64,000 nt of DNA. Source: Streptomyces mangrovi. GTDB taxonomy: Bacteria; Actinomycetota; Actinomycetes; Streptomycetales; Streptomycetaceae. The notes beneath the pieces were generated by a model that saw only the letters and a program-made list of their open reading frames with translations, made no database searches and was not told where the DNA came from. How positions within the stretch are numbered: position 1 is the first letter of the stretch; each line of letters starts with the position of its first letter. The translations under genes and the position numbers were made by a program. Where the stretch lies: assembly GCF_900114215.1 (NCBI RefSeq), contig NZ_FOSG01000017.1:1-64000 (forward strand). The letters are read 5' to 3'. Positions 26,799 through 35,926 of this stretch are shown here, one piece after another.

Positions 26799-26979
26799 GA
26801 GGTTTCCCGGTTCTGTGACGCCACAAGCTAGGAAGGCGGGGCCTTCCGGTCAAGGCCTGTCACCGAGCTGTCGTAAACACTTCCTTCCCCCGGACGCGAC
26901 AAGCCGTCACGCCGATTGGGCCTCCGCAGGTTCACGGTGCGGCTCGCCGGTCCAGGGATCCGCCCGGCTCGTGAGGGTT

Positions 26980-27012
26980 CGAAAGTTTCGCACGTAGGAC
27001 GAAAATCTTTCG
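26980..27012. promoter_or_regulatory. Paired xylan-type operators
   Basis: CGAAAGTTTCG at 26980-26990 repeats the GH62 site exactly. A looser copy, CGAAA-ATC-TTTCG, lies at 27000-27012, 20 bases further on (two helical turns). Just downstream TTGACG (27024) and TATCTT (27050) may form the xylanase promoter with a long spacer. The remaining sequence from 26708 to 27427 holds no gene. Confidence 0.55.
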
Positions 27013-27427
27013 CGCCGCGAGGGTTGACGAGGCGCTGTCAATTCCTCACTATCTTGTCTGGATGGTCGGCCATGGTTCGATATTTCGAACGTCATGGTCC
27101 TGTGCGGACTGCGCTGTACGGCAGAGCCGCGCACAGCAGCACGACAGATCCGCACACCGAAACACCTGCGCCACCCCGTTTTCCGTTCCGGTGAGGCTCA
27201 CACCAACGCATCCTGACGCCTCGTGCAGGCGGGGAGGTGCGCGACGCCGCGTGACACCCCCGGCCGAGCAGCGATGGAGTACCCCCGTGCCCTTGTCGAA
27301 AGACCGCTGCCGCTCGGCGTACGTCACTCGGCGACCGACCGGGCGCCGTCCGTGCCGGTCGAGATCCTCCGGCTCCCATGACCGCGGTGTCCGGTGGTTC
27401 CGTTATTCCTACCTTGGAGGCACAGCC

Positions 27428-28861
27428 ATGGGCTCTCATGCCCTTCCCAGATCCGTTGTCCGGCGGAAGCTCCACGCTCTGCTGCTGACGCTGGTCGCCG
27501 GCGTCCTCGGTGTGGTCGCCGCACTGGTCGCACCACCGTCCGCTCAGGCCGCCGAGAGCACGCTCGGCGCCGCGGCGGCGCAGAGCGGCCGCTACTTCGG
27601 CGTCGCCATCGCCGCGAACAGGCTGAGCGACTCGACGTACGCGACGATCGCGGCCCGTGAGTTCAACTCGGTGACGGCCGAGAACGAGATGAAGATCGAC
27701 GCCACCCAGCCGCAGCGGGGCCAGTTCAACTTCACCGCCGCCGACCGCGTCTACAACTGGGCGGTGCAGAACGGCAAGGAGGTGCGCGGCCACACCCTGG
27801 CCTGGCACTCCCAGCAGCCCGGCTGGATGCAGAACCTCAGCGGCGGCGCACTGCGCCAGGCGATGATCGACCACATCAACGGCGTGATGAGCCACTACAG
27901 GGGCAAGATCGCGCAGTGGGACGTCGTGAACGAGGCGTTCGCCGACGGAAGTTCGGGAGCCAGGCGCGACTCCAACCTGCAGCGCACCGGCAACGACTGG
28001 ATCGAGGTCGCCTTCCGTACCGCGCGCGCCGCCGACCCGTCCGCCAAGCTCTGCTACAACGACTACAACGTCGAGAACTGGAACTGGGCCAAGACCCAGG
28101 CCATGTACCGCATGGTGCGGGACTTCAAGCAGCGCGGCGTGCCGATCGACTGCGTCGGCTTCCAGTCGCACTTCAACAGCGGCAGCCCCTACAACAGCAA
28201 CTTCCGCACCACGCTGCAGGAGTTCGCCGCCCTCGGTGTCGACGTGGCCGTCACCGAACTCGACATCCAGGGAGCCTCGCCCTCGACCTACGCCGCCGTG
28301 GTCAACGACTGCCTGGCCGTCTCCCGTTGCCTCGGTATCACCGTCTGGGGCGTGCGCGACAGCGACTCGTGGCGTTCGGAGCACACGCCGCTGTTGTTCT
28401 ACAACGACGGCAGCAAGAAGCCCGCGTACACCGCCGTCCTCGACGCACTCAACGGCGGCTCCACCACTCCGCCGCCCGGGGACGGCAACACGATCAAGGG
28501 CGTCGGTTCGGGCCGCTGCCTGGACGTGCCCAACGCCAGCACCACCGACGGCACCCAGGTCCATCTGTGGGACTGCCACAACGGCACCAACCAGCAGTGG
28601 ACGTACACCGATGCCGGCGAGCTCAGGGTCTACGGCGACAAGTGCCTGGACGCCGCCGGCACCGGTAACGGCGCCAAGGTCCAGATCTACAGCTGCTGGG
28701 GTGGCGACAACCAGAAGTGGCGCCTCAACTCCGACGGATCCATCGTCGGCGTCCAGTCCGGCCTCTGCCTCGACGCCGTCGGGGCCGGCACCGCCAACGG
28801 CACCCTGATCCAGCTCTACTCCTGTTCGAACGGCAGCAACCAGCGCTGGACCCGCGCCTGA
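27428..28861 (+). CDS. xlnA: Secreted GH10 endo-1,4-beta-xylanase, CBM13
   Basis: A 477-residue secreted xylanase, the same length and plan as S. lividans XlnA. Signal peptide 1-41 (ending AQAAESTLG), GH10 barrel to about 345 with the acid/base Glu in WDVVNEAF and the nucleophile Glu in VTELDIQG, a short PPPGDG linker, then a ricin-type CBM13 lectin with three repeats (NQQWTY, NQKWRL, NQRWTR). It cuts the xylan backbone outside the cell. ATG 27428 has GGAGG seven bases upstream, so the longer reading from 27062 is rejected. The CGAAAGTTTCG palindromes upstream suggest control by a xylan-responsive LacI-type repressor together with GH62. Confidence 0.95.
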   Translation: MGSHALPRSVVRRKLHALLLTLVAGVLGVVAALVAPPSAQAAESTLGAAAAQSGRYFGVAIAANRLSDSTYATIAAREFNSVTAENEMKIDATQPQRGQFNFTAADRVYNWAVQNGKEVRGHTLAWHSQQPGWMQNLSGGALRQAMIDHINGVMSHYRGKIAQWDVVNEAFADGSSGARRDSNLQRTGNDWIEVAFRTARAADPSAKLCYNDYNVENWNWAKTQAMYRMVRDFKQRGVPIDCVGFQSHFNSGSPYNSNFRTTLQEFAALGVDVAVTELDIQGASPSTYAAVVNDCLAVSRCLGITVWGVRDSDSWRSEHTPLLFYNDGSKKPAYTAVLDALNGGSTTPPPGDGNTIKGVGSGRCLDVPNASTTDGTQVHLWDCHNGTNQQWTYTDAGELRVYGDKCLDAAGTGNGAKVQIYSCWGGDNQKWRLNSDGSIVGVQSGLCLDAVGAGTANGTLIQLYSCSNGSNQRWTRA

Positions 28862-28944
28862 CAAGGCCCGCCACCGACGAAGAGGGGAATCGGTGACGGC
28901 CCACGGTGCGGCTTTCCCCGCCCCTCCACGAGGTCGTCGCTGAC

Positions 28945-28987
28945 GGTCACGAGGGTCGCCGCCGCGATGGCGGCGACCCTCGTGACC
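28945..28987 (+). terminator. Perfect 19-bp hairpin after xylanase gene
   Basis: 28945-28963 pairs exactly with 28969-28987 around a five-base loop, 84 bases past the xylanase stop. It is a likely terminator. The 3' arm also encodes the start of the lectin remnant that follows. Confidence 0.65.
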
Positions 28988-29275
28988 GACTTGCTCGCCG
29001 GAGTGGATCCGGCACCCGCCGAGGCGGCGACGGTGGACACCAATACCTGGTACGCCCTGGTCAATCGCAACAGCGGCAAGGCGCTGGACGTCTCCGGCGC
29101 GTCCAGCGCCGACGGCGCGAGTCAGCCAGTGGACGCGCAACGACGAAGCAACCGGCAAGCGCGGTTCGTGGACCCCGGCGACGGCTTCCACCGCCTCAAG
29201 GACCGGCATTCGGGCAAGCTTCTCGACGTGGCCGGCGCCTCGACCACAGACGGTGCCGTGACCTGGATGAATGAG
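28967..29275 (+). pseudogene. Truncated secreted ricin-lectin fragment
   Basis: The frame starts MAATLVTDLLAG, then AEAATVDTNTWYALVNRNSGKALDVSGASSADG and DRHSGKLLDVAGASTTDGA. It is a close relative of the lectin N-terminus of the GH62 enzyme at 25-26.7 kb (ATVD.N..Y.LVNRNSGKALDV). The first repeat lacks its QW ending, and no catalytic domain follows. The similarity ends near 29275, where a transposase fragment begins. Confidence 0.55.
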
Positions 29276-29285
29276 TCCGATGTCT

Positions 29286-29475
29286 TCAGTGGTCACAGGC
29301 GATCACGGAACGCTTGACCGGGTGCGTCGGTGGTCCAGTTGTGCCGGGCGGCGGCGGCCAGGGCGGGAAGGCGTTGTCCGGTGCGGGCGAAGACTCCGGC
29401 CGGGGTTCTGCCGCCGTGTTGTTCCAGGTCAAGGCGGCCCTTGCGGGTGTCGATCACTGCCTCGATCCACTACGG
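29286..29475 (-). mobile_element. Transposase C-terminal fragment
   Basis: The minus strand reads WIEAVIDTRKGRLDLEQHGGRTPAGVFARTGQRLPALAAAARHNW, and after a one-base shift APVKRSVIACDH and stop at 29286-29288. This matches the end of a common Streptomyces transposase (ES.ND..KGQLDLERHGGRTPAGV..R..QR.LA..AA.WHN...G.PVKRSL.AYDH). No N-terminus, terminal repeats or target duplication is visible. The rest, to about 29660, holds nothing recognised. Confidence 0.6.
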
Positions 29476-29665
29476 TGCTCACCGTCCTGAGCCCGCGACA
29501 CCAGCGCTGCTTCGACCACCACTACTGACAGCCTCGGATCGCTGGGGGCTGATCAGGGCCCGTCTCGGCTCTCTGGGCGGGAGAGCCTGCCGTTCGGTGA
29601 ACAGTCACCGTGACCGGTCGCCGAACGGCTCATCGGTCGGGACGGCCACGAGCTGCCGCAGACGA

Positions 29666-29699
29666 AGCGGCCGGTCCGAGCAGCCCCGGACCGGCCGCT
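29666..29699 (-). terminator. Hairpin terminator after esterase fragment
   Basis: A perfect 13-base stem (29666-29678 with 29687-29699), eight-base loop, about 85 bases past the stop of the minus-strand hydrolase fragment. Confidence 0.6.
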
Positions 29700-29783
29700 T
29701 CACGGAGGGTCGGCACAGTGGTGGTCGCTGTCCTGCCTGCGTGCGGCAGAAGATCGGCGACTGGCGAGGCCGGCCTGGCCAGG

Positions 29784-30112
29784 TCAGTTGAAGGCTGCGG
29801 CCACGGCGTCCGCGAGCTGATCCAGTATGTCACGCGAGAGTCGCACCGAGCCGGTGAACGAGAGGAAGCCGTGATTGGCTCCCTCGACCGGGAGGTGCTG
29901 GACCGGCACACCGGTGTCGGCCAGCTTGTGGGCGTAGTGGTCGCCCTGGTCGCGCAGGGGGTCGTTCTCGGCGGTGGCGATGACGGCAGGGGCGAGTCCG
30001 GCCAGTTCGTCGGAGCGCGCCGGCGAGACCCGCGGGTCGGCGCCCTGGTCCGGGGTGCTGAGGTAGGCGCCCCAGAACCATTCGAGGGAGGAACGGGACT
30101 CACAGCGGCCTG
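29784..30112 (-). pseudogene. C-terminal fragment of alpha/beta esterase
   Basis: The minus strand reads SSLEWFWGAYLSTPDQGADPRVSPARSDELAGLAPAVIATAENDPLRDQGDHYAHKL...VEGANHGFLSFTG and stops at 29784. This is the end of an HSL/lipase-type alpha/beta hydrolase (catalytic Asp in ENDPLRDQG, His in ANHGF). A TAG at about 30107 closes the frame upstream, and no nucleophile domain exists. It is a truncated gene. Confidence 0.6.
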
Positions 30113-30801
30113 GCGTGCTCTACCGTCTGGCTCGATCCGGTGCGCGCGGCCACCGCCTCGACCTCGGGGATACGGCCCTTGGCCGCGCAGCGCGCTCGAC
30201 CGCGAGCGCGATGAGTGCCCCGACTTCCCGGACCGGTGTGCCGCGCAGCAGCGAGGGCAGGGCGGCCTCCCGTACGGACCAGACCGTGGCGTACGCGCCG
30301 GTCCCGGCCGCCCGCGCGCAGTCCGTCGGTGACGCGCTTCGGTGAGCTCGATCCGTTGCGTATCAACGCCTGCTCCTGCCCCGCGAGCAGAAGCAGGGCG
30401 TCCACCGCGGCGTCCCGGTCGTAGCCGATCGGGGGACAGCCGATCTTCCAGGCGATCTGCCAGTGCAGGGCGTACCCCGCCGGACCGCCCGCTTCGGCCA
30501 GACGCGCGAGCATGCGGCCGTTCAACCAGTCCTTGGCGTGGGCGACCACCTTGTCGCGGCGATGTGGCAGCTGAGCGACCCAGTACGGTGCGGCGTAGGT
30601 GCCGTAAGGGCTGGCTGCCGCTGGGGAACGGTCCCGTTCGTATGTACCGAGCACGGCCGCGGCGACCGGCGGAAGCGGAACGTGCCGATCCGGACCGAGG
30701 TGCGCGGGCTCCCAATGTCCGGGCGGAGCGTCGGCCGGCGTCCGGTCCTGTTCGTGCTTCAACCGCGTCCCGTGACAGAGCGGGCGGGGCAGGTGGCGCA
30801 T
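30100..30801 (-). pseudogene. Frameshifted gene of unknown function
   Basis: The 5' part has strong coding GC3 and protein-like sequence (YWVAQLPHRRDKVVAHAKDWLNGRM...GYALHWQIAWKIGCPPIGYDRDAAVDALLLLAGQEQALIRNG). After about 30340 the strong GC3 moves to another frame, reading AYATVWSVREAALPSLLRGTPVREVGALIALAVERAARP. I recognise no family. The change of frame suggests a broken gene, fused to the esterase fragment downstream. Confidence 0.35.
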
Positions 30802-30913
30802 CCCCCGTGAGAGCCACAGGAACTGTCCATGCGGGGGTGATTCGCGGACGTCCCCGGGTTCCTAGCGTGGTCGTCAGGTCACCACGGGTGTGACCACTAC
30901 CGGGGAGGCCACC

Positions 30914-31792
30914 ATGGGCATCACATCAGCCGTACGACACGGCACGGGCTCCGGCCCGGACAGGGACCACGAGAGAGGCGGCGGCCGTTTCGGCCGGATC
31001 ACGCGCTCTCCGCTCGGCTGGATGCTGACGGGAATGGTCGGCGTCGGCCTGGTCTCGGGTCTGACCGCGGCCGGGCCCGGACCGGTGCCGGTGCTGGGCG
31101 CAGCCGCCGCGGTGGCCGTGTACTGGCTGGTCATGCGCCGTGTCGCACGACGCCCCACGCCGGAGACCGCCTGGTCCGGAGCCGGCCGGGAGGCGCTGCT
31201 GGGCGGCGGGATCGGCCTGGTCTTCATCCTCGTCTCCGCCCTCCTGATCACGGCGTTCGGAGGCTATTCGTTCTCCTGGGCTGGCAACGGTTTCATGTCG
31301 GTCGTCTGGACCGCAGTCGCGGTGCAGGCCGGCGCCGCGGTCACCGAGGAGCTGCTGTTCCGCGGTCTTGCCCTGCAGGCTCTGGAGAAGCTGTGGGGCA
31401 GCCGGGCCGCCATCGTGATCACCTCGCTGTTCTTCGGTGTCGCCCACCTGGGGGCCCCGGGCGCGAACGCGTGGAGCGGACTGGCGATCGCTCTGGAGGC
31501 GGGAGTCCTGCTCGGATCCGCGTTCTTGTGGCGGCGTAACATCTGGTTCGTCGCGGGTCTGCACTTCGCCTGGAACACCACGGAGGAGCTGCTCGGCATC
31601 CCGGTCTCCGGCCACACGCCCGAGGGTCTGTTCACCGTCGACGTCCACGGCTCCGCCCTCCTGACCGGTGGCGGCTTCGGTCTGGAGGCATCGCTTGTGC
31701 CCGTCCTCATCGGCGTGGCTCTCGCCGTCCCGATGCTCGTCCTCGCCCACCGGAACGGTGGCGTCAAACCCCGCCGAAGCGCGGGCCACTGA
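30914..31792 (+). CDS. CPBP intramembrane metalloprotease
   Basis: 292 residues with about six to eight membrane segments and the CPBP/Abi (Rce1-like) motifs: EELLFRG (EExxxR) at about 150, FFGVAHLGAP with its His, and HFAWNTTEEL. The family cleaves membrane substrates or acts in bacteriocin immunity and signalling; the substrate is unknown. ATG 30914 follows GGGGAGG; a GTG at 30890 is weaker. It is followed after 25 bases by a two-component system and is probably co-transcribed with it. Confidence 0.88.
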   Translation: MGITSAVRHGTGSGPDRDHERGGGRFGRITRSPLGWMLTGMVGVGLVSGLTAAGPGPVPVLGAAAAVAVYWLVMRRVARRPTPETAWSGAGREALLGGGIGLVFILVSALLITAFGGYSFSWAGNGFMSVVWTAVAVQAGAAVTEELLFRGLALQALEKLWGSRAAIVITSLFFGVAHLGAPGANAWSGLAIALEAGVLLGSAFLWRRNIWFVAGLHFAWNTTEELLGIPVSGHTPEGLFTVDVHGSALLTGGGFGLEASLVPVLIGVALAVPMLVLAHRNGGVKPRRSAGH

Positions 31793-31817
31793 GACAGGCC
31801 GACTGGAGGAAACGAAA

Positions 31818-33038
31818 GTGATGCCCCGCCAGGCCCCCTGGAGCCTCCCGCTGCTCCGGGCGCCGCTCGACTGGTGGCGGGAGCGGGATGCTCTCCTCAG
31901 GGACGGCATCCTCGCTCTGGCGCTCACCCTGCCGGCCTTCGTGCCGACCCTGTCCCACCTCGGTACGCAGATCGGCGACCTGCCCGAGCGGCCGGCGAAC
32001 GCGCTGGGCGTCGGGCTGGTCCTGGCCCAGGCCCTGCCGCTGGCGGTCCGCCGCAGACGGCCCGCAGCCTGTCTGGCCGTCATCGCGGGCGCGTTCGCCG
32101 TGCACCAGGCGCTGGGCTTCGCGACGACGTTCGCGAGTGTGGGGCTGTATCTGGCCCTGTACTCCGCCGGGGCCCACCAGATCCGCTTCCGCCGCGGCCT
32201 GGTCGTCGTGGCGAGTGCGGGTTACGCCCTGCTGGCCATCGTCCTGGACCGCCTCGGCTCACCGCAGTCGATACCGGACTATCTCGCGTTCTGGCTGGCT
32301 CTGGCCGCGGCCTGGCTGGTGGGGAGTACGGTGCGCACGCGGCGGGCGGAAGAGGCGAAGCGACGGCGGCTGGCTGCCGAGGCGGCCACGGCCGCCGAGC
32401 GGGCGCGAATCGCCCGCGAGCTGCACGACGTGGTCACCCACCATGTGACGGCCATGGTGGTCCAAGCCGACGCGGCGCAGTTCCTGCTCGCGTCCGCGCC
32501 GGAACGCGCCGGTGAGGGACTGACGGCCGTCAGCGACACCGGCCGCCGGGCGCTGACGGAGCTGCGGTACCTGCTCGGTGTCCTGGAGGCGACCGGCGAG
32601 TCGGCTTCTGCGGACCCGGCAAGTGCGGGCCGGGGACCCGCCCTGGGGCGAGTGCGGGACCTGGTCGAGCACGCCCGCAGGTCGGGCCAGCCGGTCGAGT
32701 TCAGCGAGCAGGGCGAGCGGCGGCCGCAGGGAGTGGACGTGGAGCTGGCCGCGTACCGGGTGGTGCAGGAGTCCCTCACCAACGCCATGAAGTACGCGGC
32801 CGGGAAGCCGACACGGATCCTGCTCCGGCACGGCGACGAGCACATCGGGATCGAGGTGACCACCGACGGACCCGCCGCCGCCCCGGTCACGCGGAAACCG
32901 GACACTGCGGGCGGACGCGGGCTGGCCGGGCTGTGTGCACGGGTGCGGATGCTCGATGGTGAACTGAAGGCCGGTTCCCGGCCCGGAGGCGGGTTCGAGG
33001 TCCGCGCCACGATTCCGTCCAAGCCCCTTCAGGAGTGA
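31818..33038 (+). CDS. Two-component sensor histidine kinase, NarL-type partner
   Basis: A 406-residue kinase. About five membrane segments (30-165), then a HisKA_3 dimerisation helix ERARIARELHDVVTHHV with the phospho-His, and an ATP-binding domain (YRVVQESLTNAMKYA, GGRGLAGLCARVRMLDG). It resembles the DesK-type, short-loop kinases that sense membrane or cell-wall state. GTG 31818 lies seven bases after GGAGGA; ATG 31821 is the alternative. It is followed by its response regulator after four bases. Confidence 0.9.
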   Translation: MMPRQAPWSLPLLRAPLDWWRERDALLRDGILALALTLPAFVPTLSHLGTQIGDLPERPANALGVGLVLAQALPLAVRRRRPAACLAVIAGAFAVHQALGFATTFASVGLYLALYSAGAHQIRFRRGLVVVASAGYALLAIVLDRLGSPQSIPDYLAFWLALAAAWLVGSTVRTRRAEEAKRRRLAAEAATAAERARIARELHDVVTHHVTAMVVQADAAQFLLASAPERAGEGLTAVSDTGRRALTELRYLLGVLEATGESASADPASAGRGPALGRVRDLVEHARRSGQPVEFSEQGERRPQGVDVELAAYRVVQESLTNAMKYAAGKPTRILLRHGDEHIGIEVTTDGPAAAPVTRKPDTAGGRGLAGLCARVRMLDGELKAGSRPGGGFEVRATIPSKPLQE

Positions 33039-33042
33039 CCCC

Positions 33043-33735
33043 GTGAGCGATGCGCCGCCACCGATCCGTGTGCTCGTCTGCGACGACCAGGCGCTGGTGC
33101 GGACCGGCTACGTCACCATCTTCTCCGCGCAACCCGACTTGGAGGTCGTCGGGGAGGCCGAGAACGGCCACGAGGCGGTTCGGACCGCGCGGCGGCTGCG
33201 CCCCGACGTGGTCGTGATGGACATCCGGATGCCCCTGCTCGACGGCATCCAGGCGACGCGCCGACTGGCCGGTCCCGATACCGAAGACGCGCCGAAGGTA
33301 CTGGTCGTCACCACGTTCAACGTCGACGCCTACGTCTACGACGCGTTGCGCGCCGGAGCGAGCGGCTTCCTCCTCAAGGACGCGCCTCCGGCGGAGCTGG
33401 TGGGCGGCATCCGGACCGTCGCCCAGGGCGAGGCCCTGCTGGCACCCGCCGTCACCCGCCACCTCATCGGCCACTTCGCCCGGCATCTGCGACCGGCCGA
33501 CGCCTCCCTGCCGGCCAGACAGGACGTTGTGCGTGCGCTGACCCCCCGCGAGCTGGAAGCACTCCAGCTGATCGCCGAGGGGCTGTCGAACGCGGAGATC
33601 GCTGCGGCGATGTCCATCACGCCCGAGACCGTCAAGACCTACGTGTCGCGCATCCTGGCGAAACTCGGCCTGCGCGACCGCGTCCAAGCCGTCGTCCTCG
33701 CCTACCGGGTCGGACTGGTACCCGGCACACCGTGA
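33043..33735 (+). CDS. NarL/FixJ-family response regulator
   Basis: A 230-residue regulator. Receiver domain 8-125 with the acidic pocket CDDQ, phospho-Asp in VVMDIRMPLLDG and Lys in FLLKDAPP. LuxR-type helix-turn-helix from about 165 (LTPRELEALQLIAEGLSNAEIAAAMSITPETVKTYVSRILAKLGLRDR). It is the partner of the kinase just upstream and may control the CPBP protease gene of the same operon. GTG start at 33043. Confidence 0.93.
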   Translation: MSDAPPPIRVLVCDDQALVRTGYVTIFSAQPDLEVVGEAENGHEAVRTARRLRPDVVVMDIRMPLLDGIQATRRLAGPDTEDAPKVLVVTTFNVDAYVYDALRAGASGFLLKDAPPAELVGGIRTVAQGEALLAPAVTRHLIGHFARHLRPADASLPARQDVVRALTPRELEALQLIAEGLSNAEIAAAMSITPETVKTYVSRILAKLGLRDRVQAVVLAYRVGLVPGTP

Positions 33736-34315
33736 CCGGCATGGTCGTGTGCCCCAAAGTACAGCTCCGCCCACCCGGCAACCCGGGCGAGCCCCCTTCC
33801 CCCCGGTACTTATCGCAGGCTTTGCCGCGGTTTCTTCGGTCGACCCTCCAGGGAGATTCATCCGGTTCACGCTGGTATGCCACTTGTGGCGGGCCACCTG
33901 CTCGACCACCTCGCCACCCACCACCGAAGCATCACCAAGGCCTGGGCCGACGCCGGCTACAAGAACACCGCCGCCGAACACGCCGCCGGCGGGGTTCCTC
34001 ACGCGGTCCCCGCCGTCACCGACGCCGAGGCACGACTCCACCCCACAGACCGGCTGTCGCGCCCCCTGGCACCCGCCCGGCGCCCGGCCCCCTCCTGGAA
34101 CGCCCGGTGCCGGTCGTCGACTGGCGCGACAGCCGCCACTGGTCCCCACTGCCGGCGCCATGCGTGCGCTGTGGCCGGAGCACGAACCTGCGCGACGACA
34201 ACTGTGGTGCTCCTGTGCCGTGTCGGCGCCGACAGCCCTCCCTCAGCACTCGACACGGAGAAGGTTCGCGTCGTCCGGCGGGCGTTCCGGGAGACCTCTG
34301 AGGCCGTGTCCCGGG
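33736..34315. mobile_element. Intergenic with transposase remnant
   Basis: At 33877-33990 on the plus strand the sequence HLLDHLATHHRSITKAWADAGYKNTAAEHAA matches an internal piece of IS4/IS5-type transposases (S.TKAWADAGY.....H.A). Neither end of the transposase is present and no terminal repeats are visible. The remainder holds no recognisable gene. Confidence 0.4.
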
Positions 34316-34888
34316 TCAGGGCATGTGCGGGTGCGGTGCCTCCGTGCCGTCGCGGTCATCGGTCACCAGGAGCAGCAGGGCGGCACGCTCCGTGCTCAGG
34401 GAGCGGACCTTGTGAGGTGCCGTGGCCTTGAAGTAGGCGCTGTCACCCGTTTCGAGGATGACGGTCTGGGAGGGGAAGATCAGCTCGGCTCGTCCCCGAT
34501 GCACGAAGAGGAACTCCTCGCCCGGGTGGTCCCGGAAGGGGACGGGGTCCGCGTCGTGCGGTGGGTGGAGCATGAAGGGAGTCATCCGCTTGGAGCCCGC
34601 CTGCAGGGCTATGCCCTCGTAGCGGCTGCCGGGCTCCCGGTCCGGGGTGAGCGGCCGCCGTTCCCCGGCCCGCGTGACGGTGACTTCGGCGAGTTCCTCC
34701 ACGTCGGCGAACAGCGTGTCCAGCGGAACGTCCAGGGCCTTGGCGAGCGAGGCGCTGACAGCGATCGACGGGACACTCCGGCCGCGTTCGACCTTGGACA
34801 GGTAGCTCTTGGTGACGCCGGCGCGCTCGGCCAGCGCTTCCAGTGTCATCAGCCGCTCCTTGCGCAGCCGCCGTACGCGATTGATCAC
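34316..34888 (-). CDS. XRE-family regulator with cupin domain
   Basis: A 190-residue protein. The helix-turn-helix lies at about 2-57 (LTLEALAERAGVTKSYLSKVERGRSVPSIAVSASLAKAL). A C-terminal cupin barrel follows (FRDHPGEEFLFVHRGRAELIFPSQTVILETGDSAYFKATAPHKV). XRE-cupin proteins bind a small catabolite and control the neighbouring pathway. The GTG at 34888 follows GGGAGG; the longer reading is rejected. It is divergent from the aldolase/lyase operon, whose promoter holds a palindrome that is a natural operator for it. Confidence 0.88.
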   Translation of the reverse strand: MINRVRRLRKERLMTLEALAERAGVTKSYLSKVERGRSVPSIAVSASLAKALDVPLDTLFADVEELAEVTVTRAGERRPLTPDREPGSRYEGIALQAGSKRMTPFMLHPPHDADPVPFRDHPGEEFLFVHRGRAELIFPSQTVILETGDSAYFKATAPHKVRSLSTERAALLLLVTDDRDGTEAPHPHMP

Positions 34889-35014
34889 TGACGTCCTCCC
34901 TTCGCGCGCCCGGGTCGGAACGGGGCCGGGCGGACCCCCAGTATGTCCCGCGCCGTTCCTCCGGCCCGCCTGCCCCGCGCGACCGGGCCTGTCCGGCCCC
35001 TGCCCGGCCGCCCG

Positions 35015-35043
35015 TTGTGGCATGACACTTTGTGTCTTATAGT
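35015..35043 (+). promoter_or_regulatory. Aldolase operon promoter with palindromic operator
   Basis: TTGTGG (35015-35020), a 17-base spacer, then TATAGT (35038-35043). The spacer contains the perfect palindrome GACACTTTGTGTC (35024-35036), and GTGTC...GAACAC surrounds the -10. Binding there would block RNA polymerase. The divergent XRE-cupin protein is the likely binder. Confidence 0.55.
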
Positions 35044-35128
35044 GAACACAGTTTCCTCACGGTGCCGGCTCGGACGGCACCCGAAGCGGGGCCCGCCGAC
35101 AGGCCGGACCCCGGAACCGGAGCAGAAC

Positions 35129-35926
35129 ATGGCAGACACCCTGCGAGACCCGAAGAGCGCACTCGCCGACCGCGCCAGGCGGCAGATGAACGACCACTTC
35201 GGCGACTCGAAACTGACAACGCGGCAGAAACTGGCCCTGACGTGCCGTATCGCCTTCGACGGCGGACACGACTCAGGGCTCGCCGGCCAGATCAGCGCAC
35301 GCGGGCAGAAGCCCGGCACCTACTACACCCAGCGCCTGGGTCTCGGCTTCGACGAGATCACCGAGGAGAACCTCCTGCTGGTGGACGAGGACCTCCAGGT
35401 CCTGGAGGGGGAGGGCATGCCCAACCCCGCGAACCGGTTCCACTCCTGGATCTACCGGGTCCGACAGGACGTCAACTGCATCATCCACACGCACTCGCTG
35501 CACACGGCGGCACTCGCGATGCTGGAGGTGCCCCTGGTGGTCTCCCAGATGGACACCACCCCCCTGTACGACGACTGCGCCTTCCTCAAGGAGTGGCCCG
35601 GCGTCCCCGTGGGCAACGAGGAGGGTGAGATCATCTCCGCGGCCCTCGGGGACAAACGAGCCATCATCCTGGCCCACCACGGCCAGCTCGCCACCGGCTC
35701 CACCATCGAGGAGGCGTGCAACCTGGCCGTGCTCATCGAACGCGCCGCACGCCTCCAACTGCTGGCCATGTCGGCGGGAACCGTCCAACCGCTGGACCCG
35801 GCCCTCGCCCGCGAGGCCCACGACTGGACTTCCACCGACCGGCGCAACGCGGCGAACTTCGCCTACTACGCGCGCAGAGCACTGCGCAACCATCCCGACT
35901 GCATCAAGGGCCAGGTGGACCTCTGA
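35129..35926 (+). CDS. Class II aldolase/adducin-family protein
   Basis: 265 residues with the zinc-site pattern of the family: GLAGQISAR near 50, IHTHSLHTAALAM (HxH) near 120, and AHHGQLATGSTIEEA near 180. Members cleave or decarboxylate small hydroxy-acid sugars or phosphates, such as fuculose-1-phosphate or aldol acids. ATG 35129 has CGGAG nearby. It shares one base with the next gene, a DapA-family lyase. The pair suggests catabolism of a hydroxy-keto acid (inference). Confidence 0.88.
   Translation: MADTLRDPKSALADRARRQMNDHFGDSKLTTRQKLALTCRIAFDGGHDSGLAGQISARGQKPGTYYTQRLGLGFDEITEENLLLVDEDLQVLEGEGMPNPANRFHSWIYRVRQDVNCIIHTHSLHTAALAMLEVPLVVSQMDTTPLYDDCAFLKEWPGVPVGNEEGEIISAALGDKRAIILAHHGQLATGSTIEEACNLAVLIERAARLQLLAMSAGTVQPLDPALAREAHDWTSTDRRNAANFAYYARRALRNHPDCIKGQVDL

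Noticed and set aside
27062..27427. A longer xylanase starting at 27062
   Set aside because: GGAGG and a standard signal peptide place the start at 27428, and the extra sequence contains operators and promoter elements.
29330..29791. Plus-strand gene across 29330-29791
   Set aside because: The minus strand carries a recognisable transposase end and a terminator hairpin there; the plus frame shows no coding character.
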